DNA of 64,000 bases from Xiphias gladius. Its lineage: Eukaryota; Chordata; Actinopteri; Istiophoriformes; Xiphiidae. The notes under the pieces are model-generated. The model saw only the letters and a list, made by a program, of their open reading frames with translations. It was not told the DNA's origin and ran no database searches. Numbering within the stretch: position 1 is the first letter of the stretch; every line of letters begins with the position of its first letter. Of the stretch, positions 23,985 through 34,946 are shown piece after piece. Where the stretch lies: the NCBI RefSeq assembly GCF_016859285.1, contig NC_053416.1:3621001-3685000 (forward strand). Direction: 5' to 3'. The position numbers and the translations under genes are program-made.

Positions 23985-24430
23985 TTTTTTAGCCACACTA
24001 GCAGCTCCAGGGATGGCAGTGTTGGTGTTGTTCCAGGCTGAAATATCTCAACAACTACTGGATGGATTGCCATGAAATTTGCTACACACATTTATATCCT
24101 CCACAGGACGAATTGTATTTTGGTGATTCCTTCACTTTTCATTTAGTGCCAACGTCAGTGTAATATATCACCTTGTCCAGTGCTTTGTTTTATGCCCAAA
24201 TACCTGAAAAACGTAATTCCCATCAGCCTTAGCTGGATTTAGTGTTTAGCGCTAATTAGCAAATGTTAACATGCTTACACGCTACACTAAGACGGTAAAC
24301 TTTATTCCTGCTAAACATCAGCATGTTTACTTTGTCAGTGGGAGCATCATGTTAGCATGCTGATGTTAGCGTGCTGCTCAACGCACCGCTGTGCCTACCT
24401 TCAGCATCACACAGATGCTAGCATGAAATA
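23985..24430 (+). repeat. Interspersed repeat family A, copy 4 (best preserved)
   Basis: Reads 'GAAATATCTCAACAACTACT', 'GGATGGATTGCCATGAAATT', then 'GGTGATTCCTTCACTTTTCA' and ends with 'GTTAGCATGCTGATGTTAGC'. This is the typical order for this fish repeat and serves as the reference for the other three copies. Confidence 0.7.
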
Positions 24431-27400
24431 GACTGAGAGTGTTTCTTCAGCATTCTGCCTTTATTTGACAGTAGATCTTGGCACGAAACACTGAGAGAGG
24501 CCAAAGCGGATGACGTGCACAACAAAGGTGTCCAGCTGGAATCAAACTGGGAGACACTGCGATTATATGGACCATAATTCAACAGTGTGTTTTAATAGTT
24601 TTTAGGACATTTATGGCGGAGGACATGAGCTCAGATAAGCTGAGGCTACACAGACATCTGTAGGGATGAATTAATTGTTGGTTTTGGCTCATGGGAATTG
24701 TTTACAATAATAAAAACAAAAAATAATGCCAGTCTTATCTTAAGATGAAATAATTGTTTACTCACTGCTAGGAAGTAGAAGAAGCGCAAAGGCCTTTGGA
24801 CGTAGAGCCACATCATCATCCCACTGTACGTTTTCACGTTTCTGGTGACTTAACTTCCAAGTCCCATTTTAAGTGGCATTTTAGCTCTGGTTTTGGTCTC
24901 CATCCACTCCTGACAAAAACATCTGGCTCTTTAGTTGTTAGACGTCCCACTTTCTTCACCAGCTAGTCGCTAACTTTGTCTCTTTGCCATTTTGTGTTGA
25001 GCATCCCGTGTACAGTAAGTCTATCAGAGTGTGTTTGCTAGAAACAGCTGCCCGCTGGAAACGGAAAGTAAATCCTATTCTTAAACCTCATGAGAAATTA
25101 GTTATTTTTTTCATCAGCAATGGATGTATTCTCATATTTACAGCATTGATGCAAGTTTTCCGCATACATTTAACCACAATTGTTAATATCACTTTTAAGT
25201 TTTTTCCTCTATTGTTCTTAAAATATGTTTTGTTGTTTTTTAATAACTGGGCTTATGAGATGACATGACATGACATAAAAAAGACAGGATATTCTTTATT
25301 GTCAGCTGTGGCTTAATACCCCTTTTTATTCCTTTGTTGCATCGTGCACATGTGCATGGACTGCTAAATAACTTTTAAATAACACAATATTTTGTAAAAA
25401 AAAAACAAACACCTAAATGGATTTTAATTTTAGCACAATTTTTAACAATAAAAACAATCTTTTAAAATCTGGATCATTTTTCTCAAAATTCCTGCCTAAC
25501 ATCAAAACCCCATGGCTCAGTGAAGTTCCAGAGTGGATGCGACAGACAGACCGGCAGCCGGACGCCTCCCAGCTCCTCACGCCAAAAGTTCAACGTTCCT
25601 GCAGTTACATCCGTGCTGAAGTGCAGCAGTTTGTGTGGAGTGACGTCAACCTGGCAGCAGCTGCAGGTGATGACTGACTGACTCCAGCAGTTTGTACTCT
25701 TCATCCAATATCATGCCACTTGACTGCATATATAATTTTATATACTTCAAACTCACTGCGTATATTGAACATATAAATCCAGTCTTTTTAACGGAACTAA
25801 AGGGGCGTTTTTTTATGTTGTCGTAACTACAGTATTTCTATTTATTTGGGATACAATTTATCCAAAAAGCAGGAATAGTTACGATAAAATATCATTGTAT
25901 ATCAATAAAATATCGAATATCTTTTATTCCCAGTAGTGAAGCTCCCCTACATGAACATACGAAGATTGACAGGCAAACTAATCTGAAAATGTTTAACATT
26001 TAATGAAACACAAATTGCTATGTGTACCATTGATAAGAAACAGGTATGTGTCATGGTCTGTGACTTTATTAATTAAGTAAACAGCGTTTCTAACAGGCAG
26101 ATGTTTGAATGCAGTTTGGTGCGAGGACGGGAAAGGTGACAGGTGGAAATGTTCACTGTGGCTTTGACGCACATCAACCGCCCCCATGGGCTTGTATGTC
26201 TTCCCTGAATACAAAAAATAAAAATATCCTCAGCTTTAACCACTAGCATAGTTTAAATTCTGAAACTAGACACTGCACAAGTGCTCTTCTCCTCTGAAAA
26301 GGTGATTATTTATTTTGACTATTTATTTCATATTTTTTTTATTCAAAGTCTGGCCTTTTTTTTTTTTTTGGAGAGATTTCTGACTTATTTCTCATTTTTG
26401 CAATTTCATCATATTTCATCTTTTTGATAAGATTCTGACTTTTTCCTCAGAATATTCATCTTTTCCTAAGTGATAAACAATAAACAGGGTAAACTCCAGT
26501 ATATCCAGCCGTTTTTAACACTTCTTTTCTCTCTTTTCTTTTTTTTTTTTGGTCTTCATGAGGAAGCGATGGTGTTTTTATCCGTCAAACTTTATCAGAT
26601 GAAGCAGTGTATCAACAAGTACTGTGGTCGCAATTGATGTGCCAGTGAAATGAAACCGGAAAATTTCATGAAAACAAAGGAAAGTTCCATGTTTCCAAAT
26701 TTCCTAAAACTTTGATTTACCTATACTAATATGTACAATATTTACAGTTTAATGCCTGTACCAGAAAATGAACATTTTCTATTCTGACTGATGTATTCCA
26801 TTGTTTCTTACTCGACCAAGCCACCGCACAGTCTCGCTGAGTGATTTAAATTGTAGTCATTGTGTGTGATCACTTGGAGGTGCTGTTGTTGGACTCTGCG
26901 CTTTTCTCTAGAAGATGCAAGTAGTGAGGTCAATTATTCCTGACAGAGACAGAGGCTGACTGCGTCTGGTTGGCAATATTTCCACGTGTGTGATTTATTG
27001 CAGACATGCAGTTAAAGTGAAGCGGAGAGGAGGTGGCAAATTTCATTTAGCGGAGAGCACACAAACACACATACAGGGACACGCACATTCACACACGGCA
27101 CTTTATAATGAAGGGTACGCCGTCCAGTGCCAGTTGTATTGACAGACAGATGTGAAAGCTCTCAGCTGTGATTAGAAGTCAGTCAATCAGACGCACGGAC
27201 GGGCAGACTTATAGTGTAGCATTAATATCTATTGGGTTGTGAGTCTGTCGCACTTAAAATGACCTATTTTTTCTTTAGCCGTCAAAGACCTCTGGTTGTC
27301 TGTCAGACACCACAAAGGCACAAGTAGTTCAACACTGTTACAGCGCTGCAAAACCTCTACGTGAGGAGGTCGGGGTGGATTGTTGAGCCCACACAGCAAC

Positions 27401-28679
27401 TGACTTTGACACCAAACGCTGTGGTTGCGTCTTGTCTCCTACAGTCAACGCTTGTTTCTTTGAACCATCATATTTCCCTAACCGCACGTTGGGTTCATCT
27501 CGGTTGAATCATCCATCACAGTTCTTTTTTTTTTTTTTGCTTGTTGGAGTCAATCCCAGCGCAACCTTTGGGATCTGTCTAAACCTAACCAGTCCTTAAC
27601 TATAGTGGTTGAAGACCTGAAAACGGTCACACAGACTGTTTTGGAAGGCAATTACAAACAAACCAATGTGTCATTTGGGTTGGAGGATTGGAGTCCTTGT
27701 TGGATGGACAGGCAGACGAAACAGGGACAGGACACTGGGTCTGCCAGTACCCAGACTCGCAATCTGGAGCACTTAAGTGCGTGTTCACATGGCTCCAGGT
27801 AATAAGCAATTGCGTTCTGCATCAGAAAAATGCCAACACATAGTACGCTTAACACACACTTGATGCACAGTTTAGGTTTACGACACGTTTGAATCAGTGT
27901 GAATATTATTATTTATGCCCAAACACTACACTAGTTTGTTATGGCAGAACCTGCATAGATGGATATCATATAATATTAACAATCTTTTCTTGTTTTTTGG
28001 ACTGATAAGACTAATATGAAATATCTGACACTGTGAAGATAAATATATCAGTCGTATTACTCCTCTCAGTTCCTGAATGTGTTGTTTCGTCATCTGACTT
28101 TAAGTGTAATACTCTACAGTTGATCCTACTCATTGGTCCCTACAAATACATCTGAGCTCAATTGTGCCATGTACAGTATTTGTATTTGCGTGAGGGACGG
28201 GCTGTCCTTATTAATCAAGTGTGTCCCGAAGAGACGAACTTGGACACTTGGGCCCTGTGGCGGCCACTAGAAATACGTCACACACGTGGGCACTTGCGTT
28301 ACTTGCAGGTAACGCAAGTGTGGATATTGGGACAGTTCCATACTGTATAAAATTAATATTACAAACTGAGTGTTGACTCTGCCAGTTTGTTATATCAGGT
28401 TAAAAACGGTTTTATTCACCGCAAAATAATTGTACCATGATGCTTGAAATTGCTTGACGGCACACAGGACCTGATGGGAGCGAGAACCCAACCAACTTTA
28501 GTGCAGGAAATGATTCAAAAACCCCGGCAGGACGATGGTAATTGACGTCCACATGTGATGCTTGGAAACCAGGCAGAAAATTACATATATATATATATCT
28601 AAATAAAGACATTTTGAACTTATTTTTTCGGTATAGCCCAAAGAGGTGCATAAAAAAAAATCACTTTCCCTGTTTGTTT
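24431..28679. other. Intergenic, no gene seen
   Basis: Long AT-rich stretch with poly-T runs (26350, 26540, 27525) and no recognisable exon. I looked here for the missing first PH-domain exons of the downstream RhoGAP gene and did not find them. A short perfect inverted repeat 'CTTGCGTTACTTGCAGGTAACGCAAG' lies at about 28292-28317 (arms CTTGCGTTAC). Confidence 0.4.
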
Positions 28680-28975
28680 TTGGAAGAACCTGACCGGCCT
28701 GCACAGAGCCACGACCTCAACCCCATCCAACACCTTTGGGATGAGCTGGATCTGCAGGCCGGACCTTATAAACCAAAAATCAGTGCCTGACCTCACTAAT
28801 GTGGCTGCATGGGAGCAAAATCCCCGCAGCCAGGTTCCAAAATCTTGTGGAAAACCTGAAACCGGAAGAGTGGAGGCTGCTATGTCAGCAGATGGGTGCC
28901 CGTGGTTTGGGGACAACATGTTCACAGAAAACAAGTGGCGGTAATGCTCACGTGTCCGCATACTTTTGGTAACGT
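28680..28975 (+). mobile_element. Tc1-like element remnant (family C, 3' part)
   Basis: Plus-strand text 'GACCTCAACCCCATCCAACA', 'CCTTTGGGATGAGCTGGA', then 'GAAGAGTGGAGGCTGCTATG' and the terminal repeat 'TGTCCGCATACTTTTGGTAA'. This is the C-terminal part of a fish Tc1-like transposase (DLNP motif) with its 3' inverted end; the frame is broken. Related pieces lie at 37700-38610, 49245-49625 and 63243-63730. Confidence 0.75.
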
Positions 28976-29103
28976 GTCTGGTGGATATTGTTCAGCAGAG
29001 CAGATGGTAATATTTGATTGCTTATATTGATTACTAACGAAGCTTCAGCGATATACTGTATACTGTATTGTACCTGAGGCCAATGAGGCTTATTGAATTG
29101 GAT

Positions 29104-29105
<2 letters not shown>

Positions 29106-29145
<40 letters not shown>
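29106..29145. repeat. (GA)n microsatellite
   Basis: About 20 GA units. The following 500 bp stay purine/pyrimidine-biased: CT-rich at 29301-29350, (AC)n at 29424-29447 and GA-rich at 29516-29660. Confidence 0.9.
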
Positions 29146-29149
<4 letters not shown>

Positions 29150-30289
29150 GTTTCTGATACTTTAATTGAGTTCAAAAGTTGACTGGGCTGACCAGCCTCT
29201 CTTGCTTTTATGTCCACTTGAATCATGGTGACAGTGTGTGTGTCTGTGTCTGCGCTGTAGAAGACCATACTTCAGCAGCAGCAGAATTTGAGCCAGATCA
29301 TCTCTCTCTCTCTCTTTTCTCTGCCTCTCTGTCTCTCTCTCCCTCTCTCTCACCATCAGCTGTGATTACTTTGGTAAAACAGCGCTGCGTCGCAGAGAAC
29401 CAATTTTCCTAATGCACAGCCTTCACACACACACACACACACACACAGCATGGTTATTGATGAGGTAAATGGGGAGGGGGGCAACAAGGGGGCACTCGTA
29501 CACTGCTGGGAAATGGAGAGAGAGAGAGAGAGAGAAAAAGAGAGAGAGGGTGAGGATAGTAGGACTGAGAGAGAAGGACATGCTAGAAGGGGACAAAGAG
29601 ATGGACAACAGGAGAGACAAATAGAAAGGAGAAAGAAAGAGGAAGAAGAGGGACGGGGACGATGAAGACGTGGACATTCAGAGGGCTTCTGGAAATGGAG
29701 CAGGACGTCCAGTTAAAGAGCTAATAAAGCAAAGGACACGGAGAGGGAGACAAGGAGAAGGAGGGTGGGACGTTACAGGAGGGAATACTAAGATCCGCTC
29801 TCTCCTTATGGACGATGGGCTGGTTTGACTCGCCAGCCGGTGGAAGAAGGAACGAGAAATGAAGACTGGGTATCTGGGGTTCTGGATATGTATCAATGCA
29901 TCCTCGATGTTTTGAAACCCTTTGTAGCATGTATGTTCTGATCATTTTCCTCACAAGTTTTGAACTTTTTGTCAGGAAATCATTAAGAAACCAGTGGGTC
30001 TTTTGTGTTGTCAGTGGTTGTGTAGAGAGTTGGCTCTTGTGAAGAGGAGGCTGGAAATACGAAATGCTGGAAAATGTTGGCCTTGTCCAGGAAATAAATC
30101 AGCTGAAACTGTCTGTGCATCCATGGCAAACAGAGACTCCCAAGGAGAGCAGGGAAAAATATTTTAAGAATAGTCCGGGTAGAGTAGTCTGCTTGCTGAG
30201 TGGGGTGAGGTTGCAACACCCTGAGACTTTATTCTCTCTCATACTCGCTTTTGAAGACTTTACATCATCCAGGAACTTTTTTCTTTTAG

Positions 30290-31000
30290 AGGCTGATCCA
30301 ACGAGAATCTCCCCTCAAGGTCCAAATCTATCCACTAGGAAATTCTCTGTACAGTGTATTTCCGCATGGGAACTCTTTTGAAGACATCACCCAGGGAACT
30401 TCTCATTAAGAGTTTATCCACCAGGATCCTGAAGGTGTGATCGTGCACCGAAAGATCAAGGCTTTTCTTTAAGGCTGGTTTCCCGTCAGATACCCATCTC
30501 TTTGGGGGTTAAAATCTAACTGTAAGGTCTTGCATGCACCAGAAACCTCCTTTAAGACATATATCATAGAGGGGCCTCTTTTTAATGGTAGGAAACTTAC
30601 TACAAACCTATTTGCAAGGTTCCGTATCTACCACGATCCTCTCTTTAAGGCTCCGTGTCCATCTAGACCAACCTGAGGTTTGCACACCCACCAGAAACTT
30701 ACATGCAGGGTTAAATATCCACAAGGATCCTCTAATATCTTTCTGGAACTCCTCTTTTTGGCTCATATATCCTCCGGGTATCTCAGTTTAAGGTTAAATC
30801 GTCCACCAGTAACTCCTCTTGAGGGAAAGTCTTCACGTGAAACCTTTTGAAAAACGTCCATTTGACACCTCTTTTTAAGGACGAACTTCCTACACGGTAC
30901 TATATGTTTGATACTCAGGTCCGAACTGTCGGACCTGGAGCCTCTCTGTCAGATATAAATATCCACCTGAGCCTCTCCCTCTTTTTAAGGATCCTAAAAC
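30290..31000 (+). repeat. Decayed minisatellite, unit about 40-50 bp
   Basis: Two linked words recur many times in the same order and orientation: 'ATCCACCAGGA(T/A)CCT' (variants near 30330, 30416, 30632, 30717, 30808, 30960) followed by 'CTCTTTTTAAGG' (variants near 30466, 30546, 30574, 30646, 30870, 30980). Spacing varies and the units are strongly diverged. No coding frame is preserved. Confidence 0.6.
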
Positions 31001-31269
31001 AACAAGAACAACTACTACATCTAATGGGTTGTTAAAAACCAAGAGCTTCCCACACTCGAAGTCCTACAAGCTAAAACGTGGAGTCTGGGTGGTGACAGGG
31101 GGCTCAGACCAGTGACAGAAGGATCAGAAGTGATGCAGTTTTTATGCACCGCTGGTGTCTCTGCCTCTGACTTCTCACAAGTCTGCAAAAAACTTTCGCA
31201 TCCTTGTGTGTAAAGTGCACTGAGCATCTACAACCATTACCGTAGCAACCGGAGCAGGAGTGCTGCAGC

Positions 31270-31337
31270 ATGGGACTCAGCTGCTTCAAGTCCTGGAAAC
31301 ATGACAGTATAGGCCACAAAGGTGAGACGCATACACA

Positions 31338-31407
<70 letters not shown>

Positions 31408-31730
31408 GCACATGCAAACCATCATCACATTATTTGCTAATCCCTCCAGAACTGTGTTTGGTTATGTGTGTTGCCCTTGAGTGACATCAGTTAAATGCTG
31501 ACTCAGGGTCTTTAGGCTCCTATCTGAGGTGACAGTGTGTGTGTGTGTGTGTGTGTGTGTCTGTATGTGTTTCATACATACATGTATGTGTCTGTGTGTG
31601 TTTGATGTGACTTTGAGGAGGACAGACAGTGAAGCATGATGGGACATAGGGGAGTAGAGCAGAAAGTGTTTTAATGAGTCTGTGACCGTAGAGAGATGAA
31701 GATAGGGAGATGGGGTGGGGTAGAGTTTCT

Positions 31731-31774
<44 letters not shown>

Positions 31775-34700
31775 CGTTGATCGTGGCTAACTCAGATTCT
31801 TTACTTAAGTGAAAGTACCAATACGAGAATGTAAAAATGCAAAATTAGTAAAAGTTCTGCACTGAAAATGGTACTGAAGTAAAAGTAGTCACACGTTTTA
31901 TCAGCAAAATGTACTTAAAGTATCATCTCTGCTTGAGGCCAAAGGCTCCAGACTACATTTGTCGCTACTAGCGTAACTAGCGCCTGAATCTCGCACTGAA
32001 CCGTCGGTGGTCCAGTTGCATTTGGCCTCGTGCAAGAAAATATTTGTATCCTTGTCCTAAAATTCTCTTGTGTTTTTTCTGTGAGGCTAGGTGAGAATTC
32101 ACCAAACTCTTTTAATTGCACAAACTTGTCATAAATTGCTCCTTTCAGACTGACGAACAACAACGTGCACACGAGGATGTGCGCGTTTTGTGGGATTTGA
32201 TCATTAGTATAGTCAGCGCCCCCAAAATTGCCAATATAAGGCTGCATGTTTTCCTTCGAAAAAGTCATACAAAAGTAAAAAGAATAATTTCACACTTTCA
32301 CATTTCACACATAAAAGTACGCCTGTCCACGTGTCTTCGGAGCAGCGCTGTACTGTGACAGAAATAAAGAGGGAATGGTTTAGGCTACGTGAATTTAGAT
32401 TCTAAAAAACTTTCTAAAGCAAAGCTGTCCATGACTAATATGTGAGGGGGTCAATGGGACGACAGTCACTGAGTCTTTAGACCAGAGAATAATACAGCCT
32501 ACAGTGGGTGATGTTACACTGTTGGGTTTTATAAAAGAGGATGATACTGGACAGTGACCTGCATTAAGACCCTTGTTCAGTCTAAGCCACTATACTTCTC
32601 AACTCAAACAAGTGTGTCTTCCCATGTGAAGAAAGGCTTATTTGTTATGACAGGTCTGGGCCACTCATGAATTTTGTTTTATACCTAAGAAAAAAGTATG
32701 AGAAAACTGCTGGCTGCCACGGATTCTCTCAAATCACTCATATGTACCACTTAAGAACAAATCTGTTCATACGACTGGTACTTGCATGATGCCCATTAAT
32801 TCCCTGCAATGGTCAGCGATGACAGACTTGCATCAGGGCTTGCATTTTGACCTTCTTATAAAAACTTGAGAATTGACTTGGACAATCCCCCTAAAAGTGG
32901 CCATGTTTGCGCGTATGCAGGTAACAGAGATGTGTTGGCCAGCCCGGGCTCGTATTTCTTCCTGTCTAACAGCGCCGGTCAGGGTGACGAGTGGTTGAAG
33001 AGCCTCAACAAGGGAGTCTGGATCCCTTTCACAGGTAAACGTATACACAGAAACACACCATGTTTCCCTAAAACTGTTTTCCAGTGGTGTTCTTCCCTGA
33101 ATTTTCACAATTCACACAATGTAATGTTGTTCTGTGCGTGCCGGATATATAAGAAGGCAACTGCTGACACGTCAGACATAACAACTGTATAAAGTGGGAA
33201 TAATGTTAGGACAGTGTGTCTGTCTCGTTCTCTAGCCCTCTGGTGGCAAAAAAATAAATAATCAGGTCACTACCAATATCTGATATTCTGATTCTGGAAA
33301 AGTTACAAAGACAGCAGTAGAGGCTTGGTTCACTTTGCAGATACACGTGATCTTTTTTTTGCAATGTAAAAGGTTTTCAGAGAACCTACCACCGTCAAAG
33401 AAGATGACTGGTCATATTGGATGAAGTGGACCAAGAATCTCATCAAAATCTTGCTCCCTTGCAGGGGTCTTTGGTCAGCGTCTGGAGGAGACAGTGCTCT
33501 ATGAGCGACGTTATGGGCTGCGTTTGGTTCCTCTGGTGGTGGAGCAGTGTGTGACCTTCATCCAGGAGCGTGGCCTGCATGAAGTGGGCTTGTTTCGCCA
33601 GCCGGGACAGGCCAGTCTGGTGAAAGAGCTGCAGGAGGCTTTCGATTCAGGGGAGAGACCGTCCTTCGACAGGTACAATCCGTCTGCTTTTTGTCTGTAG
33701 TGTCTTCTGATCAAGCGCTCTTCAGGGGTTGGTGAAAAAAGTTAGCTTGCTGTGTGTTTTTCCTGCAGTAGCACAGATGTCCACACGGTGGCATCACTAT
33801 TGAAGCTCTACCTCAGACAGCTGCCGGAGCCTCTGGTTCCTTACAGCCGCTACCAGGACTTCCTGCTGTGCGGACAGAAGCTGACGAGTGACCGCACACA
33901 GGTAACTTGTAGCTCTGTACACAACAGTACGCTGCCAAACAGTACATTAGTTAAAGAGCAACTTAACCCCTCCTGAAAATCTTGTCTTCGATGACCGTCG
34001 GTGGTTTAACTTCTCACCTAGCGGCAGTGATATACAAGTGTGCTCCAGAACCCTGTGAAGTCACTGTTGGGTGTGTTTACACAGTGAGCAGCAAAACAGT
34101 TTTCAGCCCGGTTTTAAGTTGCTCTTTAAACATACAAACAGTTATCTTTATCTGAAAAAATTCCACATACACGTGCATACAGTAGCATGTAAACTTTGAC
34201 TTCCCTTCGGTAAACATATGAGCATGAAACACGATCATTTAATGTGTTGGCACCAATACAGAATCCTTCCTTCTTGTGTGTTTGCTTTCTTTCTTCTTCT
34301 CCTTCCCCCTTCCTGACTCCCATCCTGTTATTCGCCCCCTCTTTATCCTCCCTCAGGGTTTGGGGGAGTTGAGGAATCTTCTTCACGGGTTGCCAGTTGC
34401 AAACTTCAACCTACTCAATTTTATCTGCCAGTAAGAAACCTCCTACCTTGTCATTCAGACTGACACTCTTTAGATGGCTTTTCATTCAAGTATTTGTTTT
34501 GTATTATGAAATAACTAATGGAAAAAGTGTATATAAAATGGTTAATCAAAATGAGACTTCCAGAGATGGCACAGTTCTTTGTTTATGCTTTACTTGAGTG
34601 GCGGAAATACATTTGTTGAATCAATTCAGCATTCAAATCAAGAGCAAGTAAATGGGGAATCCTATTATTGTGTATTACAAACACCAACCTTACATAGCTA

Positions 34701-34888
34701 CATCCTACACCATTATTTTATTTGTTCAAGTGAGGGATAGTAACCCACCATCAATTTGATTGTCTATAAACTAACCACACAATTCATCATTGCCCAGACA
34801 GAGGGTTTCTTCTAAACCTTCAGTTATAGTGAAGTAAATGTTTCAGAGGCTTTTCAAACCTGACAGGACGAACATTACAGCCTTTTGT

Positions 34889-34946
<58 letters not shown>

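Noticed and set aside
30290-31000. Possible CRISPR-like array of repeats with spacers
   Set aside because: Units are strongly diverged, spacing is irregular, and the genome is eukaryotic. A decayed minisatellite explains it.
31915-32268. 117-codon minus ORF in RhoGAP intron 1
   Set aside because: No recognised motif, no splice support, and it borders an interspersed repeat. Most likely chance or a transposon remnant.
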